The position numbers and the translations under genes are program-made. Below, in pieces: positions 1-9,382 of a stretch of 64,000 nt of DNA (positions within the stretch are counted from its first letter, which is position 1; every line of letters starts with the position of its first letter). A model generated the notes under the pieces. It was not told where the DNA came from, ran no database searches, and saw only the letters and a program-made list of their open reading frames with translations. The stretch lies in the NCBI GenBank assembly GCA_947494035.1, contig CANLTN010000009.1:1-64000 (forward strand). The letters run 5' to 3'. The DNA is from Pseudovibrio sp947494035. Its GTDB lineage: Bacteria > Pseudomonadota > Alphaproteobacteria > Rhizobiales > Stappiaceae.

Positions 1-151
1 AACTCAAGCTGCTGCGTAATTGGAGCGGATCCACTTATAAACCACGCTCAACTGTCCAAATAAACGGGACCACCTCTGTTTGTGCTTTTCGGGCCATATA
101 ATTAGTTTAAATATCAATATTTTAGTATATAAAATTACGAGGAAAGGGAGC

Positions 152-1282
152 TTGAATAAACTTAATCTTCTGAAACAGAAAATAGCTAGCCATCTCAATA
201 TCTTCTCCAGAAGATTAAGTGAACTTTGGGGGAATGTGCGAGAGACGCCCGTCTCTACAGAGGACCTACACATTTCTATGAAAAGAAATGCTGTTCCTTC
301 TCCGGGTTTTTTCTTGATGCTTGGACTAAGCGGAATAATTGCAACATTGGGAATGATCGCAAACAGCGCCCCAACAATAATAGGCGCGATGATTATTGCC
401 CCGCTTATGGCTCCTATTGTCAGTGTTGCTTTTGGACTTGCCTTGATGGATCTTCGTTTGATCCTGATTTCTATATTTTCCGTTTTTGCAGGCACATTAC
501 TGGTTATTCTTATCGCCTATACGGGGATTGAGGTGATTGGAATGCGGATTGTTGGCACGGAGGTTCTCTCACGTGCTTCACCTTCCATGCTGGACCTAGG
601 GGTTGCTCTTGCAGCGGGATGCGCTGCGGCTTTCGCCCAGACAAGGCCCAGCATAACCAATTCGATTGCCGGTGTCGCAATTGCCGTAGCACTTGTTCCG
701 CCGCTTGCGGCCTCTGGAATAGGATTATCCTTAGGGGCAAAAGCGACCAGTGAAACGGGACTTTCTCTGGGTGAATTTGGTCTAAAATCCGGAGGCTATG
801 ACATTGCGGCGGGCGCATTTCTTCTATTTCTTACAAACCTCATTGGCATCATAATCATTGGCACATTGGTGTTTGTGGCTCAGCGTTACGGTAATTGGCG
901 TAAAGCTTTGACGGCCGTTGCAATTATTTCCATGTTATCTTTTCTATTTGTGCCGTCCTTGCAGGAGACGCTGCATGAGATTTACGTGAAAAATCGCGTT
1001 ATTCGCTTAGCTGTGAAACGTTCGCACACTTTTACAAAGAAGGGAGCGGAGGACCTGGTCCAAAAAATCGAGAGCGTGAACGTTAATTACCTAGATGGTG
1101 TGTTGAACGTAAATATCGTGATGTTCTTGACCCACGACCATTTGGAGGGCGCACAAACGCGCCTTGATGATTTCCGCAGGGTTATTTCCGAGGAAATTGG
1201 TGAGCCTATTACAATGGAAGTTGACGTTATTCCGATCGATTTTATGCGCTTTCGCTCCGCACAAGCAAAACTTGCTGAATAA
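152..1282 (+). CDS. DUF389-family integral membrane protein
   Basis: Polytopic inner-membrane protein of the DUF389 family; the biochemical role of the family is not established. The hallmark is the glycine/proline-rich stretch reading TIIGAMIIAPLMAPI, just after the first membrane segment, followed by several more hydrophobic segments and a soluble C-terminal tail of roughly 100 residues. The open frame extends upstream to position 80, but the TTG at 152 follows a GGAAAGGGAG purine run and is the better start; this choice is uncertain. It stands alone, with about 0.77 kb of apparently non-coding DNA downstream. The family call is firm, the function unknown. Confidence 0.8.
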   Translation: MNKLNLLKQKIASHLNIFSRRLSELWGNVRETPVSTEDLHISMKRNAVPSPGFFLMLGLSGIIATLGMIANSAPTIIGAMIIAPLMAPIVSVAFGLALMDLRLILISIFSVFAGTLLVILIAYTGIEVIGMRIVGTEVLSRASPSMLDLGVALAAGCAAAFAQTRPSITNSIAGVAIAVALVPPLAASGIGLSLGAKATSETGLSLGEFGLKSGGYDIAAGAFLLFLTNLIGIIIIGTLVFVAQRYGNWRKALTAVAIISMLSFLFVPSLQETLHEIYVKNRVIRLAVKRSHTFTKKGAEDLVQKIESVNVNYLDGVLNVNIVMFLTHDHLEGAQTRLDDFRRVISEEIGEPITMEVDVIPIDFMRFRSAQAKLAE

Positions 1283-2052
1283 GTAAGGTCGGCTCTTTAG
1301 TTTATGCTGGTGAGAGACAAATGTCTGCCCAGTCAAACCTAACAGACTACCCTCCACGATCCACCAGTTTGCATAGTGATGTGCGGTGAACTCCTACATG
1401 GCGGAGGCATTGAAGGGGCTACATCGGCATCTGACACAAGGCGTATCACTGAGCATTGCAAGGGTAATCTCTTCTGCGTTTCCCGGCAATCAGATGGCTC
1501 AGCTGCCGCCGTGTGCTTGTGGCAACACAAACAGATAAACAACCAGAGGAGTTTTGGTGGGCTCCATAAGGACAGGGATATAACTGACTGGCCGGGTTTC
1601 AATAGAGATAACTATATGAGCGTCTGCCTCGATCATTTCAGGGTTGATCTTCCAATGTTGATGGGAGACTTCCGTTTATCCCGAATGAGCTTTAGTTGCC
1701 TGTATTCTGTTTGTGAGAGCAAAGGGTTGGTATTTGGTCGTGGCCCGCATCTGGCTGTGCGTTCTTCGTGTTTTTTCAGATGTATAAGGAGAAGAAAGTT
1801 TGTTCGGGCCCGTTCAAGCCGTGGCCAAAAGCTATTGAGTCCAGCCGAAATAGCCAGCCAATAGCTGCCCAAAAGAAGAAATGGTTTCAAGTGACCAACG
1901 CGAATTGAAGGATACCCAATCCGAAAAGATTAACGGTTAACTAATTGCATGAGGTTTGTTGGCAGACAAGAGCTTACCGGGCAACTGACCTGTTTGGCCC
2001 GCTGGAATGACGCTCTTTGTGACCCGTGACTATCACAGTTGAGAAGGTACTC
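1283..2052. other. Long intergenic region without a recognisable gene
   Basis: About 770 bases separate the DUF389 gene from the Sel1 gene. Open frames of 85-162 codons exist on both strands, but their translations are rich in Cys, Arg and Trp, show no family signature and have no convincing ribosome-binding site. I see no RNA gene or clear terminator. Confidence 0.5.
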
Positions 2053-3531
2053 ATGCGCATTCTGGTTTTACTCCTTTGCTTGCTTGCGGTTGCGCTCGCA
2101 ATACCGGCCCATGCAGTGAGATGGCAGCCGAGCGGGAGTGAGAAGGAGTTGCTGTTGAGCAAAGGGGTTGGCGGGCTGGTGCTACTCCGCAACCGCGCGG
2201 GCAAGATCCATCGTGCAACACGCACTGAGATGTCCAAGAGTGCACTGATATTTTCATTGAATTCGGAAGCACAGGCCGGGGATGCGGGGGCGGTCTTTGG
2301 TTTGGCGGTGGCGCATGAGATGGGCCATGGGGTTCCCAAAAACCTGCCGGTGGCCATGGAGCTTTACGAAAAAGCGGGAGAGATGGGGCTTGCAGCGGCC
2401 TACAACAATCTTGGTGAGATTTACAGGAAGGGCAAACACGTCGAGGCCGACCCGAACAAAGCAATGGAGCTTTACCAGCTTGCTGCGGAGTGGGGAGATG
2501 CGTGGGCGCAGAACAATCTGGGCCTGTTGTATCTGCACGGTATCGGCGTGGAGATGGATCCGAAGCTGGCTTATTACTGGGTGAAGGGGGCGGCCACGGC
2601 GGGCCTGATGCAGGGGGTTGAAAACCTCGCTGGCCTTTACCGTGACGGGATCGGGGTTGAGCGGGATGCGATGCGCTCCCGCGCGCTTTACCGCAAGGCG
2701 ATTTCTCTTGGGTCTATTGATGCGCATGTGCCACTTGGGGAACTTTTGGAAGATGGGGATGGCGGCAAGGCCGACCTTGCTGGAGCCATTCAGCACTATC
2801 GCACTGCTGCGGATGCCGGACATCGGCTGGGGAACCATTACCTTGGCACGATTTATGAGGATGGCGTTGGCGTTGAGCAGGATCTGGAACTGGCTTTTTA
2901 TCACTATGAAAGAGCTGCGAGGCAGGGGTTGGCTCGGTCTCAGTTTGCGCTGGGCCGGTTCTACCTGCTTGGGCAGGGGACTCGACCCGACCTGAGGAAA
3001 GCGGTTGATCTGTATAAAGCGGCTGCCAAGCAGGGCAATGCGCAGGCGTTGAATGATTTGGGCGTGCTTTACGAGAATGGCCGCGGGGTGCCGCAGTCCT
3101 ATGAGCTGGCAATGGAGTTCTATACGGCGTCTTCTGCCCGGTTTCCGTTTGCGCTTACCAATGCCGGTCTGCTTTACCTGAGTGGGCGCGGTGTGCCGCA
3201 AGATGTTGATCTGGCAAAGAAGCTGTTTCAACAGGCCTCTGAACGAGGGGAGCCGGTGGGTGATGTGTTGTTAGGCAAGGTCTATCTGCAGGGCTTCAAC
3301 GAAGAGCCGAAACCCGGTGAAGCGGCCCGCATGTTTTTGCAAGCAGCTGCGAAAGGGGTGCCGGAGGCGTTTTACCTATTGGGGTACTGCCATGAAAGTG
3401 GCCGGTGCATGGCCCGCAATCTGGTCAAAGCACGAGATTTTTACAAGATGGCTGTTGAGCAAGGGTATCGGGGGGCCGAGAAGGCGCTTCGCAAACTGGA
3501 ATGGCAGCTGAAAACCCAGCCCAATAACTAG
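2053..3531 (+). CDS. Exported Sel1-repeat (TPR-like) protein
   Basis: Predicted secreted or periplasmic scaffold protein built almost entirely of Sel1-like repeats, short helical hairpins that mediate protein-protein contacts. The first 21 residues (MRILVLLLCLLAVALAIPAHA) are a signal peptide with an AHA cleavage site. From about residue 75 to the C-terminus there are roughly ten repeats of about 36 residues with the typical A..LG.LY..G.GV..D...A...Y..AA pattern. A longer frame starts at 2026 (GTG), but the ATG at 2053 has an AGAAGG site 6 nt upstream and begins exactly at the signal peptide. A strong intrinsic terminator follows directly. The large Sel1 protein at 5861 is a likely paralogue. 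No enzymatic domain is visible; partner unknown. Confidence 0.85.
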   Translation: MRILVLLLCLLAVALAIPAHAVRWQPSGSEKELLLSKGVGGLVLLRNRAGKIHRATRTEMSKSALIFSLNSEAQAGDAGAVFGLAVAHEMGHGVPKNLPVAMELYEKAGEMGLAAAYNNLGEIYRKGKHVEADPNKAMELYQLAAEWGDAWAQNNLGLLYLHGIGVEMDPKLAYYWVKGAATAGLMQGVENLAGLYRDGIGVERDAMRSRALYRKAISLGSIDAHVPLGELLEDGDGGKADLAGAIQHYRTAADAGHRLGNHYLGTIYEDGVGVEQDLELAFYHYERAARQGLARSQFALGRFYLLGQGTRPDLRKAVDLYKAAAKQGNAQALNDLGVLYENGRGVPQSYELAMEFYTASSARFPFALTNAGLLYLSGRGVPQDVDLAKKLFQQASERGEPVGDVLLGKVYLQGFNEEPKPGEAARMFLQAAAKGVPEAFYLLGYCHESGRCMARNLVKARDFYKMAVEQGYRGAEKALRKLEWQLKTQPNN

Positions 3532-3541
3532 GTTTTAGCAA

Positions 3542-3570
3542 AAGAGCCGGATTCGATCCGGCTCTTTTGT
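3542..3570 (+). terminator. Intrinsic terminator after the Sel1 gene
   Basis: An 11-bp perfect stem (arms 3542-3552 and 3556-3566) with a 3-nt loop and a short T run, starting 10 nt after the Sel1 stop codon. It may also serve the convergent alkylsulfatase gene, because the left arm is preceded by A residues. Confidence 0.8.
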
Positions 3571-3601
3571 CGTGTGTGCGGGTGGGGTTGTTTGTTCATC
3601 A

Positions 3602-5647
3602 TTACCTGTTCGGCGGGGCTGGGTTGGCCTTATTGAGTGGAACAGGGCGTACGATGTTGAACCAGAAGTCGAAGGTGTCCAGCATCCCCAACAGGTCGGT
3701 CAGCTTGGAGGCTTCACCATCTACGGTGACTGCGCCGGAGTTGATCGCATCCTCAAAGGTTTGCTCACCAAGCATGATGCTGTCGAGTGTGCTTCTTTCG
3801 AGCGTCACTGTCGCATCCGCATTCTGGATCTGGTAGCCTTCAATATGGCTGAGGGCGGCGTTTTGCAGCTCCATCGCATATTTCTCGTCTGTATCTGAGA
3901 AGACCCAGTTCAGCTTGATCTGCTGATCTCCCGCCTTTGTGTTGTTGAGACGCATGGCTGCGAAGTCAAACAACAGGTTGACATCCATGGAGCGGATGAT
4001 GTCAGGGCTTGCGGTGTCAGGTGCGGGCAGTTCTGCAATGCCGGTCCGCAGTTCCTGCGCGCCGGAGAGGTAGAAGTTGCGCCATGGGCCGGATTCTGCC
4101 TGATAGCCAAGTTGTTCCAATGCATCAGCCTGCAATTGAGCGGCATCTTCATTGTCCGGCTGGGCATAGACCAGATGGTTGAGCACTTCCGCCACCCAGC
4201 GATAGTCGCCCTTTTCAAAGGACTCCTGCGCTTTTTGGAGAAGTACGTCCGGACCTCCCATAAACTCCACGTATTTGGGGCCGGAGACGCGCTCGGGATA
4301 TTCATGCAGGGTAGCGGGGTTGCCGTTGAACCAGCCGAGATAGCGCACGTATGTGGATTTTACGTTGTGATTGAACGTGCCGTAGTATCCGCGGGCACTC
4401 CAGTCATGCTGCAGTGTTTCCGGCACGTCCAGCATTTCGGCGATCTCTGTCATGTGGAAGCCATGGTTGGCCAGACGCAGTGGCTGATCGTTGATGTAAC
4501 GATACAGATCTCGCTGGTTGCGCAAGTGTCCCAGAATGTTGCCATTGCCGGACAGGTGCCAGTGGTGCGGGGCGAACAGGACCTGAACATCCTCGCCAAA
4601 TTTGTAAATGGCTTCGTTGATGTATTTGGACCAGCCCAGAGGGTCTCTCAGCCTTGCTCCGCGTAATGAGTATGTGTTGTGCATTGTATGCGTGGCATCC
4701 TCGGCGGTGCACAGGGCTTTGAGTTCCCGAATGTAGAAGAAAAACTCGGAAGGTGCCTCGGAATCCAGCGCCATCCAGAAATCGAAGGTGAGACCGTCAA
4801 TTGTGTGGGTTTCACCGTTGTCTTTGATGATGTCGGTTGGCGGGATCAGCGTGACTGTGCCGGTGGAGGTGGTGGGGCCGAGCCCTGCGCCAACCTGTCC
4901 TTCCGGTGAGTGGGGCAGCAGGTTGCCGTACATGTAGGAGGCGCGCCTGCTCATGGCGTTACCAGCCATTACGTTTTCCGAGACGGCATGTTCCATGAAG
5001 CCTTCCGGCGCGTATATCTTGACCTTGCCGCTTTTCACGTCCTCTTCATCCACCACACCGCGCACGCCGCCGAAATGGTCCACGTGACTATGGGTATAGA
5101 TGACTGCGGTGACCGGCTTTTCGCCGCGCTGGGCGTAGTACAGCTCTAGAGCGTAGCGGGCAGTTTCTTCTGATATGAGCGGGTCGACGACGATGATCCC
5201 TTCATCGCCTTCAATAAAGGTGATGTTGGACAGGTCCGCAGCGCGCACCTGATAGATGCGTTCTGATACCTGGAAAAAGCCGCTCAGCAAAATGAGCTGG
5301 GATTGACGCCAGAGGCTCGGGTTGACGGTTTCTGGCGCAATAGAGCCTTGCATGATGAAGTTGAACTTTGAGAGGTCGTAGACGATCTCGCCGTTTGCGT
5401 TCTTCACCACACCGCCGTCTGGCAGAGGCGCGATGAAGCCTGCCTGTGCCTGCTCGAAGGCTTCATTATCGGCAAATGGCAGTTGCTTCAGGATATCTTC
5501 GTAAAGCTTACCAGTGGAGCGTGTGGCAGGTTTGGTGATTGTGTTTGCGGTGGTGGTCGCAAAGGACATGGAGCACGCGATGCTCGCCATTACGGTTGTG
5601 CAAAGGATCTGGCGGCTAAGGGACTTCTTGGTTTTGTTAAGCGGCAT
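3602..5647 (-). CDS. Alkyl/aryl-sulfatase, metallo-beta-lactamase fold (SdsA1 type)
   Basis: Exported hydrolase expected to cleave sulfate esters of alkyl alcohols (SDS-like surfactants), releasing inorganic sulfate. Residues 1 to about 35 form a signal peptide. The N-terminal half carries the zinc-binding motif THSHVDHFGG (HxHxDH) preceded by the beta-lactamase-fold segment EGIIVVDPL. A central helical dimerisation region and a C-terminal SCP2-like domain complete the usual layout; 681 residues is close to the family's usual 640-660 plus signal. The frame opens at 5674, but the ATG at 5647 has a perfect GGAGG 6 nt upstream. It sits alone between two Sel1-repeat genes and is convergent with the first. 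Family assignment is strong; natural substrate unknown. Confidence 0.88.
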   Translation of the reverse strand: MPLNKTKKSLSRQILCTTVMASIACSMSFATTTANTITKPATRSTGKLYEDILKQLPFADNEAFEQAQAGFIAPLPDGGVVKNANGEIVYDLSKFNFIMQGSIAPETVNPSLWRQSQLILLSGFFQVSERIYQVRAADLSNITFIEGDEGIIVVDPLISEETARYALELYYAQRGEKPVTAVIYTHSHVDHFGGVRGVVDEEDVKSGKVKIYAPEGFMEHAVSENVMAGNAMSRRASYMYGNLLPHSPEGQVGAGLGPTTSTGTVTLIPPTDIIKDNGETHTIDGLTFDFWMALDSEAPSEFFFYIRELKALCTAEDATHTMHNTYSLRGARLRDPLGWSKYINEAIYKFGEDVQVLFAPHHWHLSGNGNILGHLRNQRDLYRYINDQPLRLANHGFHMTEIAEMLDVPETLQHDWSARGYYGTFNHNVKSTYVRYLGWFNGNPATLHEYPERVSGPKYVEFMGGPDVLLQKAQESFEKGDYRWVAEVLNHLVYAQPDNEDAAQLQADALEQLGYQAESGPWRNFYLSGAQELRTGIAELPAPDTASPDIIRSMDVNLLFDFAAMRLNNTKAGDQQIKLNWVFSDTDEKYAMELQNAALSHIEGYQIQNADATVTLERSTLDSIMLGEQTFEDAINSGAVTVDGEASKLTDLLGMLDTFDFWFNIVRPVPLNKANPAPPNR

Positions 5648-5860
5648 TCCCGACCTCCGATGTAGAGTTGCCACTTTCCCTATAGGAGGGCGGTTAAAGG
5701 GCTGGCTCTACCAGTGTTTGAAATGAGGTTTCTGGTTGCTGAAGGACTAACCGGTTCCTGCAATTTTGGGTTATTGCTTTGATGGTTTGTGTATTTTTGA
5801 TTGACTTGGGCTGAGGAGGGCGTGAATGATTGCTTACTCCTATCTTGAGGTGCTGTTTTG

Positions 5861-8800
5861 ATGGTTTCACGTGTGCTCTCTGGCTTTTTGCTAACCGGTG
5901 TATGCCTTGGTTTGGTTTCAGGGGCGAGCGCGGCTTCCATGTCAGGGCAAGGGCGTGTAACAGGCTTTCGCGAGGCTGTTGAGGAGCTCGGGTTTCAGCG
6001 ATCGGCGCTGGATCAATACCGCAGTAATGTGGAAAGCATCGACTTTGATGCGTTGAGACTGCAGGCAGAGCAAGGAGATGCAAACGCGCAGTTTAAACTG
6101 GGTGAAGCGTTCTGGCGCGGGTTTGGGGTTGGGATCAACTATGAGCGTGCCCATTACTGGCTGAGCAAAGCTGCGGCGCAGCAGCATGTGGATGCGCTTG
6201 TGCCACTGGCGGTTATGTATGAGCGCGGGCAGTCTGGCATTGCAGACCCCAAGCGGGCAGCTGAACTTTATTTTGAGGCTTCCCAGCAGGGCGATGACTG
6301 GGCGCTGGCCCAGCTGGCGCGTCTATACATTGCCGGCGAGGGCATCAGGCAGGATGTGAGCTATGGGCTGAAGCTGCTGCATCAGTTGGCTGCTATGGAG
6401 CACTACGCTGCTCTGGTTTCTTTGGGCGACTATGCTGAGGAAGGGCTGGAAGGGGAAGCTCCTGACTACCAGAAAGCTGCTGACTATTTTGAGCGCGCAC
6501 TGGCAGCGGGGAGCGAGATTGCATCCTCACGCCTTGCTGACCTGATCTATGCGGGGCGGCTGGGTGATGTGGATATGGAGCGGGTGTTTGCTCTGCTGGA
6601 AGATGAGCTGAGTTATGGCTCGTTCAATGCGGCGTTGAGTTTGGCACAGATCTATCTGGATGGGGTTCAGGTCCCGAAAGATGCGAAGAAGGCGCTTGAG
6701 TATTTTGAACTTGCTGCTGACTGGGGCTCCTCCTACGCGCTGCTGGAAATTGGTGTGCTTTATGAGGAGGGTGCGCTTGGCGAGGTTAACTACAAGCGGG
6801 CCGAGGACTACTACCAGCTGGCCCGTGAAAGAGGCGATGGCAATGGCGCGGCCTACCTTGCCTATCAGAAACGGTTTCTGACTTCAGAGGAGGTGGACCC
6901 CAGTGAGGTGATTGCGCTTCTTGAGGAGAGCGCCGCGCGTGGGGCATTTGCTGGCATGATTGCGCTGGGTGACTGCTACCGCGATGGCTACGGCGTGGAG
7001 GTGGATGACCTTAAAGCCAACGCCTATTACCAGATGGCGGTTGAGGCCGGGTCTACCTTTGCGCTTGTCAGGCTTGGCAATGCCTATGATGAAGGGCTGG
7101 GTGTCGAGGTTGATTATGCTAAGGCACTGCAGCTTTATCAAAAAGCCGTTGATGCTGGAGACGGGCAGGCCAATGCCGATCTGGGTTTTCTCTACGAGCA
7201 GGGCTATGGTACTGAAAAAGATCAGGCGAAGGCTCGGGAATTTTATGAAAAGGGCAGTGAAGCGGGAAGCGGCTTTGGTGCTTATCGGCTCGGTTTGATC
7301 TTCTATTACGGTGATGGGGCGGAGCAAGACTACTCCCAATCCCTCAAGCAGTTTCACAAGGCGGCACGGCGCGGAAACGAAAGCGCCACCGTTTATCTTG
7401 GCTACCATTATCATTACGGGCAGGGTGTTGCTGCAGATCCGTTTGAAGCGCGATATTGGTATGAGCAGGCGCTCAGCATCGGGATTGAGAGCGTAAAAAT
7501 GAACCTTGCTTTTCTTGAGGAGGATGGACTAGGTGGCCCACGTAACCTGAGCAGAGCAAAGCAGCTTTACCGCGAGAGCATTTCTAAAGACCCTGATGCA
7601 CTGTTTGAACTTGCGCGTCTTGAAGCGGACCAAGATCCAACCCGAGATCATTTGAGGGCCTTTGAGGAGGCTGCACAAAAAGGGAGCAAGGCGGCGCAGC
7701 TGAGAGCCATTCATCATTACATGTATGGCGGTGAGCGGGCGCAGGATCTTGAGCGGGCGGAGAAGCTTTTGCTTGAGCTTGCTGCGGGTGAATATGCGGA
7801 TGCCTATGTTTATCTGGGTATCTTGTACGACGAGATGATCGTCGACCGCGCGGGTACACCTGATGAAGCGGTTAAATGGCTGAGCAAGGCAGCGCACAAC
7901 GGCAACATCTTTGCCGCAGGCAGGCTTGCGATCAAGTATGAACAAGGGGATCAGGTCGAGGCCAGCAACGAAAAGTTTGTTTACTGGCGTCAGATTCTCG
8001 GCCTCAATGGGGAGGCTGATGCGGCACTGGATGCTGCATATGATCTGGAGTACAGCCGTATAGAGCAGGATATGAAGTTGCAGGAGCAGCTTTATACGAT
8101 TGCGGCCAATGAGGGGAAGCTGGTAGCCCAGTTGACACTGGCAAAGAAGTATATTTTCGGCTCGGAATATCCCGGTGACTATGAGCGCGGCGTGGCCTTG
8201 TTGCGTGAGGCGGTTCGCCTGCATGGGGGTACACAAGCGTATCGAATAACCACGTCGCTGTCTGGTGGTGTTCCACTTCATGAGATGCTTAAGCAGGAAG
8301 ATGGTTATGGCCGGGACTGGGACCGAAAGGTTCTGACGGCAATCAACCTGTTTCACGGCATTACGGTTCCCAAGAACCCGGAGATTGCCGAGCAGCTCAT
8401 TCGCTCTGCGCCAGACAGGTGGGAGTTTTCACCTGAAGCACGCTATACGCTCGCTACTCTTATTTTTGCGAAGGAAAACCCAAGTGCAGACGAGGTGGAG
8501 GAAGCGTTGCAGGCGCTGACGATCACGGCAAATAGTGGCTATGTGAGCGGGCAAAGGAAACTGGCGGGGCTGTATGAGCAGGGGCGCTATGTTGAGCAGG
8601 ATTATCGCAAAGCAGCTTTGTGGTATCGTATTGCAGGCTCCAAAGTATCTTCTGTGAAAGTGCATGTGGCGCGGCTCATTCTGGAAGGAAAAGTCAAGCC
8701 GAACCATGGTGAGGACGCTCTGGAGATTTTGAGCGAAGCGGCTGAAATGCAAAATGCTATGGCCGTCGAGGTGCTTGTTAGTTACTGGGCAAAGCAAGCG

Positions 8801-8866
8801 CCGAACGGCTATGAGCATACGCGGTGGGTTCGCCGGCAGAAGCAATTGAACACGGCTTCCTCGTAG
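5861..8866 (+). CDS. Very large exported Sel1-repeat protein
   Basis: A 1001-residue protein made of a signal peptide (MMVSRVLSG to about the ASAAS cleavage region, residues 1-26) and a near-continuous array of Sel1-like repeats, some twenty units, with a less regular stretch around residues 570-870. Sel1 repeats act as superhelical scaffolds; several bacterial examples contribute to exopolysaccharide assembly or host contact, which is only suggestive here. GAGG lies 9 nt upstream of the ATG at 5861. Codon 1 of the longer frame is a TTG at 5858, less likely. Internal units such as Y..G.GVEVDY.KA...Y are highly similar, suggesting recent unit duplication. No catalytic domain is visible. Confidence 0.85.
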   Translation: MVSRVLSGFLLTGVCLGLVSGASAASMSGQGRVTGFREAVEELGFQRSALDQYRSNVESIDFDALRLQAEQGDANAQFKLGEAFWRGFGVGINYERAHYWLSKAAAQQHVDALVPLAVMYERGQSGIADPKRAAELYFEASQQGDDWALAQLARLYIAGEGIRQDVSYGLKLLHQLAAMEHYAALVSLGDYAEEGLEGEAPDYQKAADYFERALAAGSEIASSRLADLIYAGRLGDVDMERVFALLEDELSYGSFNAALSLAQIYLDGVQVPKDAKKALEYFELAADWGSSYALLEIGVLYEEGALGEVNYKRAEDYYQLARERGDGNGAAYLAYQKRFLTSEEVDPSEVIALLEESAARGAFAGMIALGDCYRDGYGVEVDDLKANAYYQMAVEAGSTFALVRLGNAYDEGLGVEVDYAKALQLYQKAVDAGDGQANADLGFLYEQGYGTEKDQAKAREFYEKGSEAGSGFGAYRLGLIFYYGDGAEQDYSQSLKQFHKAARRGNESATVYLGYHYHYGQGVAADPFEARYWYEQALSIGIESVKMNLAFLEEDGLGGPRNLSRAKQLYRESISKDPDALFELARLEADQDPTRDHLRAFEEAAQKGSKAAQLRAIHHYMYGGERAQDLERAEKLLLELAAGEYADAYVYLGILYDEMIVDRAGTPDEAVKWLSKAAHNGNIFAAGRLAIKYEQGDQVEASNEKFVYWRQILGLNGEADAALDAAYDLEYSRIEQDMKLQEQLYTIAANEGKLVAQLTLAKKYIFGSEYPGDYERGVALLREAVRLHGGTQAYRITTSLSGGVPLHEMLKQEDGYGRDWDRKVLTAINLFHGITVPKNPEIAEQLIRSAPDRWEFSPEARYTLATLIFAKENPSADEVEEALQALTITANSGYVSGQRKLAGLYEQGRYVEQDYRKAALWYRIAGSKVSSVKVHVARLILEGKVKPNHGEDALEILSEAAEMQNAMAVEVLVSYWAKQAPNGYEHTRWVRRQKQLNTASS

Positions 8867-8915
8867 GCGGGGAGCGTTGCTCTGGCACGGTGCCTGCACA
8901 GGAAAACGGGGAGGC

Positions 8916-9356
8916 CTATGTGTTCTGGTAGGCTGTCTTGTTGTGGCGTTCCATCATTCGGTCCGGAGCTCCAAGGGGAGTGAAGCTGAACTGCTTGTAT
9001 AGGTCATGAGCGTCGGCTGTTGCCAACATAAAGCGGCGCAGGCCCTGTAAGTCTGGGTGGCTGTTGATCGCTCTCATGAGCTGCTTGGAGAGGCCCTTGC
9101 CACGGTGTGTCGGCGTGACGAAAACATCCCCCAGATACGCGAAGGTTGCTTTGTCCGTGATGACACGGGCGAATGCGACTTGCTCTCCATTTTCCAGATA
9201 GGCACCAAAGCATATGGAGTTTTCGATAGACCTGTCGAAGACGTCTCGCGGCAGGCCTTTGCTCCAATAGGCTTCTTGTGAGAGGAACCGGTAGAGCATG
9301 TCGCATTGCAGTTTGGATTTGTCTGTTGAGATTTCGAGTTCTGATGTTTGTGTCAT
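8916..9356 (-). CDS. GNAT-family N-acetyltransferase
   Basis: A 146-residue acetyl-CoA-dependent acetyltransferase. The core motif A is visible as GDVFVTPTHRGKGLSKQLM (about residues 75-93), with the R/Q-x-x-G-x-G/A pyrophosphate-binding loop as RGKG. The C-terminal F.LYKQFSFTPLG segment is the usual motif B. The acceptor substrate cannot be told from sequence. It lies 26 bp from the MFS gene at 9383-10585 in the same direction and probably shares its transcript. Confidence 0.85.
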   Translation of the reverse strand: MTQTSELEISTDKSKLQCDMLYRFLSQEAYWSKGLPRDVFDRSIENSICFGAYLENGEQVAFARVITDKATFAYLGDVFVTPTHRGKGLSKQLMRAINSHPDLQGLRRFMLATADAHDLYKQFSFTPLGAPDRMMERHNKTAYQNT

Positions 9357-9382
9357 TTTCTAAGAGTGCCCGGTCTTCTTGA

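Noticed and set aside
1376..1864. 162-codon frame in the gap after the DUF389 gene
   Set aside because: No ribosome-binding site, odd Cys/Arg-rich composition and no family signature; an overlapping minus-strand frame is equally open.
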